64,000 nt of DNA. It comes from Promethearchaeota archaeon. GTDB taxonomy: Archaea; Asgardarchaeota; Lokiarchaeia; Sigyniarchaeales; SOKP01. The stretch spans positions 1 through 64,000 of the forward strand of contig JAHPZE010000023.1 of the NCBI GenBank assembly GCA_019058365.1. Direction: 5' to 3'. Shown one piece after another: positions 1 through 9,900 of the stretch. Within the stretch, counting starts at the first letter, position 1; every line of letters begins with the position of its first letter. A model generated the notes under the pieces. That model did no database searches. It had not been told where the DNA came from and worked only from the letters and a program-made list of their open reading frames with translations. The translations under genes and the position numbers were made by a program.

Positions 1-153
1 AAATAATTAGAAAAAAATAAAAAAGATTAAGAGTAAAATTTACTCAATTACTTTTCTCAATTGTAAAAATTTATGAAGTCACCAAATATTAGATATTAAT
101 TAAAAGTAATAAGAATAGTAGCTAAACAAAGATGGATATAAGAGTGGTATTGA

Positions 154-954
154 ATGGGCGATCGTTTGAAGGATAAAGTTGCTATAGTTATTGGAGCAGG
201 ACAACAATCGGGAGATACAATAGGTAATGGAAGAGCGATTTCAATTCTTTTTGCCCGTGAGGGCGCCAAGGTAATGCTTGTTGACCAAAATATTGATTCT
301 GCTCAAGAAACAAAGTTGATGATTGATAAGGAAGGTAAAGAATCGATCACTTTTAAGGCCAATATTGTAAAAGAGGAGGATTGTCGTCAAATAGTGGAGA
401 AATGCGTTGATTTATATGGTCAAGTCGATATCCTTGTCAATAATGTTGGTATTGGAGAGGGAGATAAGAGTTTGGTAAATTTGAGTGAAGATATATGGGA
501 TAAAATTTTTAATGCAAACTTGAAAGGAATGTTTTTCACATGTAAATATATATTACCTGTAATGGAGAAACAGGGAAATGGTTCTATTATCAATATATCT
601 TCTATTGCGGCTGTTTGTGCTACGCCTTTAGTCGCTTACAAAATATCAAAATCAGGAGTCAATTCTTTAACTCATCAATTAGCCATGAAATATGCTAAGA
701 AAGGAATCCGCATCAATGCCATCATGCCTGGATATTTAAATACTCCCATGGCTATTGAAGGAATATCAAGAGCAAGGGGGATAAGTAAAGAAGATTTAAT
801 AAAAGAGAGGGATAGCTTGGTACCATTAAAAGGGGGAATGGGAAATGCTTGGGACACTGCTTATGCCGCACTTTTCTTGGCTTCAGATGAAGCAAAATTT
901 ATTACTTCAGTTATACTCCCAGTTGACGGAGGTCAAAGCGCAAGAATAGGATAA
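154..954 (+). CDS. SDR-family NAD(P)-dependent oxidoreductase
   Basis: Short-chain dehydrogenase/reductase, a cytosolic Rossmann-fold NAD(P)H oxidoreductase of about the usual length (266 aa). Visible: a glycine-rich nucleotide loop at residues 14-26 (an expanded GAGQQSGDTIGNG), Asp44 at the end of beta2 which favours NAD, the NNVG motif at 96-99, and the catalytic Ser150 with the Y162-x3-K166 pair. The C-terminus has the family's VDGGQS ending. The gene is followed after about 70 bases by a carboxymuconolactone-decarboxylase-like gene on the same strand, so the two may be co-transcribed. The substrate cannot be told from sequence. Family call is secure. Confidence 0.93.
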   Translation: MGDRLKDKVAIVIGAGQQSGDTIGNGRAISILFAREGAKVMLVDQNIDSAQETKLMIDKEGKESITFKANIVKEEDCRQIVEKCVDLYGQVDILVNNVGIGEGDKSLVNLSEDIWDKIFNANLKGMFFTCKYILPVMEKQGNGSIINISSIAAVCATPLVAYKISKSGVNSLTHQLAMKYAKKGIRINAIMPGYLNTPMAIEGISRARGISKEDLIKERDSLVPLKGGMGNAWDTAYAALFLASDEAKFITSVILPVDGGQSARIG

Positions 955-1011
955 ACTAAAGGTAAATAATTTATAATGATGATTTTTTAAAGTTAATTAG
1001 AATAATGAGAT

Positions 1012-1018
1012 GGAGGTG
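1012..1018 (+). promoter_or_regulatory. Shine-Dalgarno deciding an ATT start
   Basis: GGAGGTG lies 8 bases before an ATT codon at 1027 and directly after an in-frame stop (1006-1008). No ATG, GTG or TTG lies within a sensible distance; the next in-frame candidate (TTG at 1162) is 143 bases downstream and would remove a conserved N-terminal stretch. Confidence 0.7.
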
Positions 1019-1026
1019 TAGAAACA

Positions 1027-1644
1027 ATTACAAAAAAAATAGAAGAATTCCAAAAACAAGGAATAAATATTGGTCGAGAAAGGGTAAGGCTTAAACAACC
1101 CAGAATTTATCCATTAAAAGAATCAGAGTGGAATGAAGAAGTTAAAACAATCTTAAAACCATTGGTTGATCAAAAAACTGGTCGCATTATCAATATTTTC
1201 AAAACCTTAGCTAAACATGAAAAACTCCTAAAGCGATGGCTTGTATTTGCTAACCATATTTTGGGTAAATCTTCTCTCCCTGCAAGGGAGCGAGAAATCC
1301 TTATACTTCGTATTGGTTGGCTCTGCCAATCGGAGTACGAATGGGGTCAACATGTCAAAATAGGAAAAGAAAATGGGCTTACCGATAGCGAAATTCAAGG
1401 GATCATAAAAGGTCCAGATTTAAATGGGTGGAATAGATTTGATGCGACTTTATTAAAAGCTGTGGATGAACTTTATTATGATTCTTTTATTAGTGATCTT
1501 ACTTGGAAGACACTTAATGAGCGGTATAGTACACACCAACTTTTAGATTTGATTTTTACAGTGGGTCAGTATAATCTTGTAAGTATGGCACTAAATACTT
1601 TAGGTGTTCAGTTGGAAGATGGCACTAAAGGTTTTCCTAAATAA
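1027..1644 (+). CDS. carboxymuconolactone decarboxylase-like protein (AhpD-like fold), ATT start
   Basis: Small helical protein of the carboxymuconolactone decarboxylase family (205 aa from the start chosen). The core has the SLPAREREILILRIGW segment and the family motif in the form C-x-SEYEWGQH, where the second redox Cys of AhpD-type members is absent, so a peroxidase role is unlikely. The first in-frame ATG/GTG/TTG is a TTG at 1162, but translation upstream gives PRIYPLKESEWNEE, which matches the usual family N-terminus. An in-frame stop lies at 1006-1008, then a strong GGAGGTG at 1012-1018, then ATT at 1027 with an 8-base spacer. I therefore choose ATT. It probably shares a transcript with the upstream SDR gene. 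Substrate unknown. Confidence 0.8.
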   Translation: MTKKIEEFQKQGINIGRERVRLKQPRIYPLKESEWNEEVKTILKPLVDQKTGRIINIFKTLAKHEKLLKRWLVFANHILGKSSLPAREREILILRIGWLCQSEYEWGQHVKIGKENGLTDSEIQGIIKGPDLNGWNRFDATLLKAVDELYYDSFISDLTWKTLNERYSTHQLLDLIFTVGQYNLVSMALNTLGVQLEDGTKGFPK

Positions 1645-1806
1645 AAAATATCTAGAATTTAAAAATGAAGGATATATTTTCAATAGCTTAAAGAAGCATA
1701 TTATTTTGGGGGATTATAAAATACTTTTGTATATTTTCTCCTCTTGAAGATGTTGTTAATATAATATTATGTTCCCGTTTAACGCTTCTAAATTATAAAA
1801 AAAGAT

Positions 1807-2553
1807 TTAATCTATGGCTAGTTCTAAACCATCGAAAGCTGCCATTACATCTGGAAATAGTGTTTTAGCTTTTTTTTCTGCTTTTTTTCTCTCCTGTATA
1901 GTTTTATAAGTACTTGCATCAAAATGAGTTAAGACCAATTTTTTTACGTGGGATTTAACAGCTACTTCAGCAGCTTCTTCTGGTTTAAGATGAGGCCATC
2001 CCCATTCTTCTTGACCAGGCTTATATGAGCATTCTGTAATAAATATGTCTGCATCTTTAGCAAGTTCAAATAAATTTAGGCATAAACCAGTATCAGTACA
2101 ATATGTAATGATTTTATTTTCTAGTTCTAATCTATATCCTACACATGGATCTGCATGAACAAGAAACCTACACGTAACTGGAAACCCAATGTTATGTTTC
2201 CCTTCATCTAGATCATGAACTTGGACATTTAGTGGTAATTCAGCAAATGGGGATGAATAGGGATGGTTTATGATCAAGTTTAACCCCATTATTGTTCCTC
2301 TATATCCATAAATCTTAATTTTCTGATTAAAATGGAATTTTGCAAACGCATGAAGTCCTATTATGTGATCCAAATGAACATGACTAAGTAGTAAAATGAT
2401 TGGTTTTTCTTCATCAATATATTGATCAATTTTATAAATTCCATCACCCGCATCTAATAAAATATAAAATTCATCAGAGCAAATTAATGTAGAAGTAGTA
2501 TTTCCTAAATCTGTTGCATACCAGCCATTAGTTCCTAAAAATATAATTTTCAT
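1807..2553 (-). CDS. MBL-fold metallohydrolase (RNase Z/phosphodiesterase-like)
   Basis: Metallo-beta-lactamase-fold hydrolase, 248 aa. The metal-binding H-x-H-x-D-H motif is at residues 58-63 (SHVHLDHIIGLH), a later His is in FLVHADP, a bridging Asp is in ITYCTDTG, and the last His is in LVLTHFD. The layout (metal motif after an N-terminal FLGTNGWY segment, no flavodiiron part) resembles the RNase Z/cyclic phosphodiesterase branch, but no tRNA-binding exosite arm is evident, so the substrate is open. It is monocistronic on the minus strand, with its start about 75 bases from the stop of the neighbouring dioxygenase gene. Confidence 0.88.
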   Translation of the reverse strand: MKIIFLGTNGWYATDLGNTTSTLICSDEFYILLDAGDGIYKIDQYIDEEKPIILLLSHVHLDHIIGLHAFAKFHFNQKIKIYGYRGTIMGLNLIINHPYSSPFAELPLNVQVHDLDEGKHNIGFPVTCRFLVHADPCVGYRLELENKIITYCTDTGLCLNLFELAKDADIFITECSYKPGQEEWGWPHLKPEEAAEVAVKSHVKKLVLTHFDASTYKTIQERKKAEKKAKTLFPDVMAAFDGLELAID

Positions 2554-2628
2554 ATTATTACCGAATCAGTGTTTGGAATAGTAATAATAAGACTATAACT
2601 TAAATTTAAGTTAAGATTATGTTAATTG

Positions 2629-3417
2629 TTAGTTTTTTCCGATTTGTATGCATCTCATTGAAACGGAGCCATGTTGAAATCCTTCATGGATGAATATTAC
2701 GGGTTCATCTTTTTCTTGTAAAGCAATTGTGTAGATCAGTGGAAGGTAATGATCCCATGTTGGAATTCCCAAATTGGCAACATTTCCCATTTCTTTAAAA
2801 TTTATTAAATTTTGATGATTATAATGCAATAGGTTTTTTTTTACAATCTCATCAAGTTGTTTTGCCCAATCCATTATAGGTGCATCAACGTTAAAGTCGA
2901 TAATCCCTAGATTATGTACGATATTTCCACTTCCGATTATTAAAACTCCCTGTTCACGGAGGAATGTTAGATTTTTTGCCAATTGATAATGATATTCCAT
3001 GGGTTTCACGTTCCATCTGTTAAAACCATAATCTAAACTAAGTTCTAAAACAGGGATATCTGCATTAGGGTAGATATGTTTAAGGATTGCCCAGGATGCA
3101 TGATCATAACCCCATTCATGATCACATGTAACATTGAAGGATTCAAGTTTCTTACTAATCAACGTGGCTAATTCCGGCAATCCAGGACTTGGATAGTCAA
3201 TTTCGTAGAGTTCCTTTGGAAATCCATAAAAATCATATATAAGACTAGGTTTCTTGGAACATAATACTCTTGTCCCAGAAGTCAACCAGTGAGCAGAGAT
3301 TACTAAAATTGCTTTTGGTTTTGGCAAATCCTTACCCAATTTCTTCAAATTTTGAGTAAATTTGTTTTCAGAGATAATATTCATTGGAGATCCATGCCCT
3401 ATAAAAAGCACAGGCAT
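2629..3417 (-). CDS. LigB/YgiD-type extradiol dioxygenase family protein
   Basis: Class III extradiol ring-cleavage dioxygenase-like protein (4,5-DOPA dioxygenase branch), 262 aa from the start chosen. Numbered from an upstream ATG at 3453, candidate iron-binding residues are His20 in FIGHGSPM, His55 in ISAHWLTSG and His234 in TWDHYLPL; His112, His118 and His180 (GSGNIVHNLG) are also family positions. These proteins cleave catechol-type rings or act as poorly characterised non-heme iron oxygenases; the substrate here is unknown. I prefer the ATG at 3417 because AAGGA lies just upstream with a 6-base spacer. The gene follows the hemerythrin gene on the same strand, a plausible pairing of oxygen-handling proteins. 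Confidence 0.85.
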   Translation of the reverse strand: MPVLFIGHGSPMNIISENKFTQNLKKLGKDLPKPKAILVISAHWLTSGTRVLCSKKPSLIYDFYGFPKELYEIDYPSPGLPELATLISKKLESFNVTCDHEWGYDHASWAILKHIYPNADIPVLELSLDYGFNRWNVKPMEYHYQLAKNLTFLREQGVLIIGSGNIVHNLGIIDFNVDAPIMDWAKQLDEIVKKNLLHYNHQNLINFKEMGNVANLGIPTWDHYLPLIYTIALQEKDEPVIFIHEGFQHGSVSMRCIQIGKN

Positions 3418-3473
3418 TTTTAATCCTTCATTTTTGTTTCCCTTTAGAGTCATATGAGAGTACTTAAAAAATT

Positions 3474-4010
3474 TTATTTATTTTGAAGGTTTTCAATAAC
3501 TTTTTCGTATTTTTCATGAATTAAAGTTTTGTCAAAATCCCAAAATTCTTGGAGCATTTTATCTTGTTCCTCTTTAGTAAAGTACTTCATTACCGGGATG
3601 AAAAAATGTTTATCTTCCTTTTCAATATGTTTTGGGTAAAATTCAGTCAATTCAGTTAGATATTTTACAATGTCATTTAGTACTTTTACATTGCCTTTTT
3701 CATATTGATTTTTAGCATCAACCAACTTCCCTACCGTTGTTCTTGCCCATATATGTTCTTTTATTAGTTCTTCCATTATCTTTGTGTGATTAGGAGAAAG
3801 CTCTTTCTTCGCAAGATCTCTAAAAAGAATTTCTTCTTCCTTGCCATGATGAGTTCTATCAGCATACATTCTAATAAAGTCAACAGTAATATCAATGAAT
3901 AGAGGATTTGCTTTAAGAAATTTCTTCATTTTCTCAATTTCTTTTTCCATAAGTTGAAGCATTTTTTCAATTAATCTATGCTCTTTCATTAAGGGTCCAA
4001 TAGGCATCAT
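3474..4010 (-). CDS. hemerythrin HHE-domain protein
   Basis: Hemerythrin-like four-helix protein binding a di-iron centre, likely for O2, NO or redox sensing or scavenging in the cytosol. 178 aa with candidate iron ligands His11 (KEHR), His54/His55 and Glu58 (THHGKEEE), His86 (KEHIWAR), and His128/Glu132/His135 (PKHIEKEDKHFF). The helices fit the HHE family throughout. A decayed second copy sits near 13.9-14.3 kb, so this is the surviving paralogue. It lies upstream of the LigB-type dioxygenase on the same strand with a 56-base gap, suggesting one transcript. Its exact ligand is not knowable from sequence. Confidence 0.92.
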   Translation of the reverse strand: MMPIGPLMKEHRLIEKMLQLMEKEIEKMKKFLKANPLFIDITVDFIRMYADRTHHGKEEEILFRDLAKKELSPNHTKIMEELIKEHIWARTTVGKLVDAKNQYEKGNVKVLNDIVKYLTELTEFYPKHIEKEDKHFFIPVMKYFTKEEQDKMLQEFWDFDKTLIHEKYEKVIENLQNK

Positions 4011-4413
4011 TTTAGTTTTACCTTTTTAGTGATTTATTTTAAATTTAATAAAATTAGGTATAAAATGTATATAAAGGTAATTTCGAACATGTTTCGTAGA
4101 TATAATGATTTTTAAATGACAATTTTGTGATTTATTATTCCTATATGATTTTAAACTTTTATTTAATACTTTTGAGATTAGAGAAGAATATTTTTATTTC
4201 ATTTAGGAATTAGCTGAAATTTTATCATTTGATGTCAATTCCTTTATGTCATGTGAAAAGAACGGCGAACTGAGAAATTTATAAGGGTATATTGCTTTAT
4301 TCTATATAGGGTTAAGTGGTTTAGAATAATAAATTAACTTTTTATAAAATAAAATGTAGATTCCGGGTGGAATTTAGGTTTTATAATCTTTCAAAAATGG
4401 GTTTTTAAATAAA
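4011..4413. other. divergent intergenic region, no gene seen
   Basis: About 400 bases between the divergent hemerythrin and GTPase-fusion genes. I see no convincing open frame. A near-palindromic TTTCGAACATGTTTCG at about 4081-4096 lies upstream of the hemerythrin gene and could be an operator, but this is weak. A poly-T/A-rich stretch precedes the GTPase start. Confidence 0.4.
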
Positions 4414-5553
4414 ATGGCGGAATATGACTTTACGTTTAAAATAGTACTTGTTGGTGATGCATCAGAGGGAAAATCATATTTTGCGAGGAGTTTTTGCTAT
4501 AATCTATTTAATAATGATACAAGAATTACGATTGGAGTAGATTTTTTTATAAGAAGTCTAAATCTGCTTGGACAAAATATTAAATTTCAAATATGGGATT
4601 TAGAGGCCGAGGAAAGATTTAGATTTTTAGTTCCAACCTATTGTAAAGGTGCTAATGGTGGCATAATAGTATATGATGTTAAAAACGCTAATTCTTTAGC
4701 CCATATTCTTGAAAATGTTCTGATTATAAGGCGAGAAGCGGGAGACATTCCAATAATGATAATCGGAACTAAATGTGTAGATAATGATCGAAAGGATTTA
4801 AGAGATCAAGAAATGCTAGAAGATCAATCAGATACTATACAAGAAGCAAAAGAGATTTTTGAAAATTTAGCTGAAATTTTAGTTGAAGGTATTTCCCCTA
4901 ATATAATAGTAATACCTAAACCCGTTGAATTAAAAAGAAGGCCGTACAGTGAAAAATGGCCCGAATTAAGAGTCAATGATCATCTAGTTCTTAAGTTAGA
5001 AAACAATAGGACTAATATATATGTCGGAGGGAGATTGTTCAGTCATTGTAAATATTTATTATTAAATATTGAGTATAATGAATTTAAAAAGTATGATGAG
5101 CTTGAATCTATCGATGAAGCGGCAGAAAAGCTTGGTGATTCAATGCATGGAGTGGGATTTGGAAAGTATCATGTGTCTCCTGAAACAGAATTTTGGGGGC
5201 ATTGTTCAAATATCCAAGCTTGGTACGAAAACAAATATGACACTCGTCTACTACATAGAAATTTAGCATTTCCATTGTTGAAAGCTCTTATAAATTCCGG
5301 AGATCCTCTGGCAAAAAGAGTATTAAAAGAAGAGATTGCAGAGAGACTTGAGAGTGGTTATCCTTCAGTGGTTTTGTACCTAATAAATGAAAACTACTTG
5401 AACTATTTAAATCAAGAAGAATTGAATACAATCTTTGAAAATCCAAAATTTCAAAAAAATTTATCAAAATGGTTTAAAGATTCTAAACTTATTCCACGAT
5501 GGTTGTCTAGAAAAATCAAATCTAAACTAAAAGACCTGAATTTATTGAAATAA
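4414..5553 (+). CDS. Ras-like small GTPase fused to a C-terminal lokiarchaeal-type domain
   Basis: 379 aa. Residues 8-190 are a Ras/Rab-like GTPase: P-loop GDASEGKS at 14-21, switch I Thr39 (ITIGVDF), Walker B region WDLEAEERF at 61-69 and GTKCVD at 118-123. The usual D-x-x-G-Q of switch II is D62-LEAE, so both the Gly and the catalytic Gln are changed, suggesting weak or absent GTPase activity. Residues about 195-350 are a second domain with the blocks YLLLNIEY, FWGHCSNIQAW, RNLAFPLLKAL and EIAERLESGYPSVV. I recall these blocks from lokiarchaeal proteins, often next to leucine-rich repeats; no function is known to me. The gene stands alone. A GTPase-controlled effector is inference. Confidence 0.85.
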   Translation: MAEYDFTFKIVLVGDASEGKSYFARSFCYNLFNNDTRITIGVDFFIRSLNLLGQNIKFQIWDLEAEERFRFLVPTYCKGANGGIIVYDVKNANSLAHILENVLIIRREAGDIPIMIIGTKCVDNDRKDLRDQEMLEDQSDTIQEAKEIFENLAEILVEGISPNIIVIPKPVELKRRPYSEKWPELRVNDHLVLKLENNRTNIYVGGRLFSHCKYLLLNIEYNEFKKYDELESIDEAAEKLGDSMHGVGFGKYHVSPETEFWGHCSNIQAWYENKYDTRLLHRNLAFPLLKALINSGDPLAKRVLKEEIAERLESGYPSVVLYLINENYLNYLNQEELNTIFENPKFQKNLSKWFKDSKLIPRWLSRKIKSKLKDLNLLK

Positions 5554-5694
5554 TAAATTTAAAGTAGTAAAAAAAGGATCTATTCATTTTTTATGTAAGT
5601 AAATTTACTATTTCTGAATATGTGTCTCTGAATTCATACATATCTCCCTTAGCTTTAATATTGCAAGAAGGCTTAGAAGTGATAAGTAATTCTG

Positions 5695-6660
5695 TTAAGT
5701 AGAGGGATAAAGGTCAAATTCTTTTAGGCTATCTAATTCTCGGTCAGCAGCATAGCCTAAAAATCCATTAGTTATGCAATTACTATAAAAATCATATTTC
5801 AATGATGCTAATTGAGGATAGTCTATGATCAATACTAATTTATTATTGTCAATTGCTTTATTTAAATTATGTGTGCCTTGATTACGCCAACTATCATTTG
5901 TAGGGATATTATCAAAATAAAATAAATCTTCTCGTCCAATACCATCAATGTGTTCTAAATAGGTTGAATTTAATAATAATTCGTCAGCATTTTGAACGAA
6001 GACTGAAAAGTTATCACTAGCTTCATTTTTTACGTAGCTTGATATATTTCCTACAAAATCAATCATTTTCCAGTCGTTATTTGGAATTACACCTTGATAG
6101 AATTCATATGCATCAATAATGTCCATGTAAATACCATCAAATCCAGCTGTTATAATCCTATCTAAATAATCGAATATTATTTGTTGCCATTCAATCATCC
6201 AAAATTTTACTTTATAGTTACCTTCCCAATCAGGATTTTCAATGTCCAACCAATTTGGAGCACCTGGATCTGGTATTCCATCCCGATTTGCATCCCAAGA
6301 TTCTTCCCAATAAAACCTATAATTTTCCGCTTCACCGATACTTATATAAGAAATCAGAAATTTCTCTTTATCTCCTGTGGATTTCATATAATTCACGTCT
6401 GAAGAAGAAAATTCCCCTGTTTCATTTCCATCTGATGAGTAATCCATAATTATTAGATCATAGTTAGAATTTCTAATAGACTCCTTATTGATATTTTGAA
6501 GCAAATAAGCAAAATCATCAATTACTACACCATTCATATTAAATTCAACTCTAGGTAAATAGTCATCATTATTAAAGAGAGTGGAAATTAAGTAAATAGC
6601 GCCTATTGAGCCTCCTATGATAAGGACGATAACAAATATGATTATACCTTTTTTATGCAT
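5695..6660 (-). CDS. GH114 / TM1410-like putative glycosidase, membrane-anchored
   Basis: 321 aa. Residues 6-28 form a single N-terminal hydrophobic segment after MHKKG, so the rest is probably outside the membrane. The remainder matches the TM1410/MJ1477 family (glycoside hydrolase family 114, endo-alpha-1,4-polygalactosaminidase-like TIM barrel): ISYISIGEAE at 103-112, the WLDIENPDW block, and FDGIYMDIID at 174-183 with candidate catalytic acids. The C-terminus AADRELDSL is typical. It is divergent from the caspase-like surface protein, sharing a 313-base promoter region. The likely role is cleavage of amino-sugar polymers at the cell surface; the substrate is inference from the family. Confidence 0.82.
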   Translation of the reverse strand: MHKKGIIIFVIVLIIGGSIGAIYLISTLFNNDDYLPRVEFNMNGVVIDDFAYLLQNINKESIRNSNYDLIIMDYSSDGNETGEFSSSDVNYMKSTGDKEKFLISYISIGEAENYRFYWEESWDANRDGIPDPGAPNWLDIENPDWEGNYKVKFWMIEWQQIIFDYLDRIITAGFDGIYMDIIDAYEFYQGVIPNNDWKMIDFVGNISSYVKNEASDNFSVFVQNADELLLNSTYLEHIDGIGREDLFYFDNIPTNDSWRNQGTHNLNKAIDNNKLVLIIDYPQLASLKYDFYSNCITNGFLGYAADRELDSLKEFDLYPST

Positions 6661-6973
6661 TTTAATTTAATTTATTTTATAATCAAGTTAGAAATTAAAA
6701 GAAAATTATTCTTTATAAAATTAAACCCAATTTGGAAATAGGGTTTATGCACATTGAAAAAAAAATGTAAAATGATAGTCTAATACATTTCAAGGATGAT
6801 TAAATAAGCAAATTGGTTCCATGAATGTTAATTAAAAATTCGTTCAGACCCAAATATTTAAATAATTAAAAAATAATTAAGATTTGACAAAAATTTCGTT
6901 TTTAACGAATAATCATATTTTTTTCAAAAATCCTATTTGTAAATCATAATTAAAGATTTGAGGAGGGAGGACA
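6661..6973. other. divergent promoter region with inverted repeat
   Basis: Gap between the divergent GH114-like and caspase-like genes. It holds no gene. A perfect inverted repeat TTCGTT-TTT-AACGAA lies at 6895-6909, about 65 bases upstream of the caspase start, and is a candidate regulator site. A double Shine-Dalgarno GGAGGGAGG occupies 6962-6970. Confidence 0.5.
6962..6970 (+). promoter_or_regulatory. Shine-Dalgarno deciding an ATT start
   Basis: GGAGGGAGG directly follows an in-frame stop (6959-6961) and precedes ATT at 6974 by 3 or 7 bases, depending on which GGAGG pairs. Only starting at ATT gives the charged n-region MKSQK before the hydrophobic core of the signal peptide. Confidence 0.7.
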
Positions 6974-9900
6974 ATTAAAAGTCAAAAATTTCTAATATTT
7001 TTGTGTTTGTTTTGTTTAGGAGTTTATCTTTTTTCTTATCATTTTATAGTATTAGATTCAAAAAATCCTAAAAATTATAATATGGAGATGAAAAATGAGG
7101 ATTTTCAACAGCCAATTCAAAATCCAAAAGAAATTTTAGACCAAAACCCTAAAATATCATCATCTTTAACACCAAAAGAAGCCTATGCGATTATTGTAGG
7201 TATTTCAAATTATCCAGGAACTACAGCTGACTTAAATTATTGTGATGATGATGCTCAAGAGGTATATGCTATGTTGATAAACGAATATAATTTTAAGCCT
7301 GAAAATATCATATATCTTCAAGATTCTAGTGCTACAAAAAATGCGATCAGTAATGCTTTTGATCAAATTGCTTCACAAATCAATGAAGATGACGTCTTTT
7401 TCTTTTATTATTCTGGACATGGAGGTTTTGGAACTGAAGTTGGACCTATTACATGGATTGCAGAGACATCTCATCCATATTCAAACAATTATGATCATAT
7501 TTGGAGTATTTCGAGAACGGGAGCTGCTTATATGAGGGTACATTTTTATCGATTTGATTGTGAATATTATTATGATTATGCTTTATGTGGTGATTCGGAT
7601 GTTGCATCAGGATGGTATTATGAAGCATATAGCGGAAATTATGGATATAATTTTTGGTCCGCTTATATACCAGTATCTAGATATTATATTCGTTTTGTTT
7701 CAGATTATTCCATTACGGGATATGGGTTTAAAATAGATAAATATGAAGCTATTTTAGATGATGGGACACATTATCTGTGTTCATATGACTCAATTCCAAA
7801 TTCTCCAAGTAATTATTATATAGACTCATTGATTGACTCAAAATTGGACAGTATAAATTCTACTGAGAAATATGTAGTGGTTGATTCATGTTATAGTGGT
7901 GGTGTGATTCCCGAAGTACAGGAAATTGGCAGATACATAATGACTGCTTGTGAGGATGATGAATCTAGTTTAGAAACGTCAAGTTTACAGCATGGAGTTT
8001 TCAGTTATTATTTTCTTCGATCAAAAGAATACGCCACTGATACTAATGGAGATGGTGTTATTTCAATGGAGGAATGTTATTCATATGTGTATTCGAATAC
8101 AGTGTCTTATTCTGGATCCTTAGGATATACACATCATCCGCAACAATATGATGGGATAACAGGTCCGGCTGTTTTATATACAACATTTGGTTCAGTTTCA
8201 CTTACTCCTATTGGAAATTCTTTATCATATTCATTTATTCTATATGGAACGGGTTTGATTGAAGAATTATATATTATTGTTTGTAATGTTACTCTAGATG
8301 TGGTATATGAAATTGAAGATCTGACAATAAATTCATCTACAAGCACTGGTTTTGGTTCATATTCGGGTTTAATTCAATTAGATGGAGTTTCAGGATTTAC
8401 AGGTTATGGAATTTTTGCTACAATTCAGGGAAATAGGGAAATTATTCTAAATAATACTGTCTCAGAAGATACTGATAATGATTCGCTCGAAGATATTTTT
8501 GAGATTTTTGCAGGGTTAGATCCCCTAAATAACGATACTGATTCAGATGGATTAAGTGATTCTTTCGAATTTAACGGGGATACTGATCCCCTTTTGAATG
8601 ATACCGATAATGATGGTTTATTAGATGGATTAGAAGTTTTAACATATTTTACGAATGCTACAAATCCCGACACTGATGGAGATGGATTAATTGATGGAGA
8701 TGAAGTGTTCGTATATTTAACTAATGCAACAAATATAGATTCGGAATATGATGGAATGGATGATTATTATGAGGTATTTAATGATTTGGATCCATTGATA
8801 AATGATACAAGCTTAGACTATGATGGTGATGGATTAACCAATTTGATAGAATACCAACTAGGCTCCTTTGCAAACGATTCAGATTCTGATAATGATGGTT
8901 TATTAGATGGATTAGAAGTTTTAACATATTTTACGAATTGTACAAATCCCGACACTGATGGAGATGGATTAATTGATGGAGATGAAGTATTCATATATTT
9001 AACTAATGCAACAAATATAGATTCGGAATATGATGGAATGGATGATTATTATGAGGTATTTAATGATTTGGATCCATTGATAGATGATTCAAACTTGGAT
9101 TACGATGGTGATGGATTAATCAATTTGATAGAATACCAATCAGGCTCCTTTGCAAATGATTCGGATTCTGATAATGATAGTATGCCGGATTATTATGAAT
9201 ATAATAATGACTTAAACCTTTTACAAGATGATACTGAATTAGATTATGATGGAGATGGGTTGAGTAATTTATTGGAATATCAATTAGGTTCATTGGCAAA
9301 TAATTTGGACTCTGATAATGATAGTATGCCAGACTTTTATGAATATAATAATGATTTAAACCTTTTAGAAGATGATGCTGAGTTAGATTATGATGGTGAT
9401 GGGTTGACTAATCTTAACGAATTTACTCTAGACACGAATCCACAAGATCCAGATACTGATAATGACGGTTTAACTGATGGAATCGAAGTTTCTAAATATA
9501 ACACAGATCCAACGAATCGTGACACTGATGGAGATGGGTATTCAGACGGTATTGAAGTGGCATGGGGTACAGATCCCCTTAATCCCAAAATTACTTTAAT
9601 AACAGCTTTTCTAAACATCATTGGTATTGTAATACTCTCATGCGTGGGCTCTTATTCTGTATATACACAAATTGTCAAAAAGAAACGCAATAAATTACAA
9701 AAGCCAATAAAAGAGAAGTTTTCAATCAATAAGGACCAGGATCTCTATAATATTCTCAAAATAGAAAAAAAATACAAACCTAAACCTAAACCAAAACCGA
9801 CATCATATGGATATAAACCGGTATATTCTGCTTATGCTAAACCAAGTACAATTCCAAGACAAATCGATCTTAATAAAATTAGGGATTTAATTCTTTTTGG

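Noticed and set aside
1..153. Possible gene end at the left edge
   Set aside because: Stops in all frames; only AT-rich promoter-like sequence.
5591..5693. Short minus-strand open run (TELLITSKPSC...MYEFRDTYSEIVNLLT) after the GH114-like gene
   Set aside because: Looks coding but is short, start-less and out of frame with the GH114 gene; probably a relic, too little to call.
8425..8673. Minus-strand open frames inside the caspase-like gene
   Set aside because: They are antisense shadows of the Asp/Ser-rich repeats.
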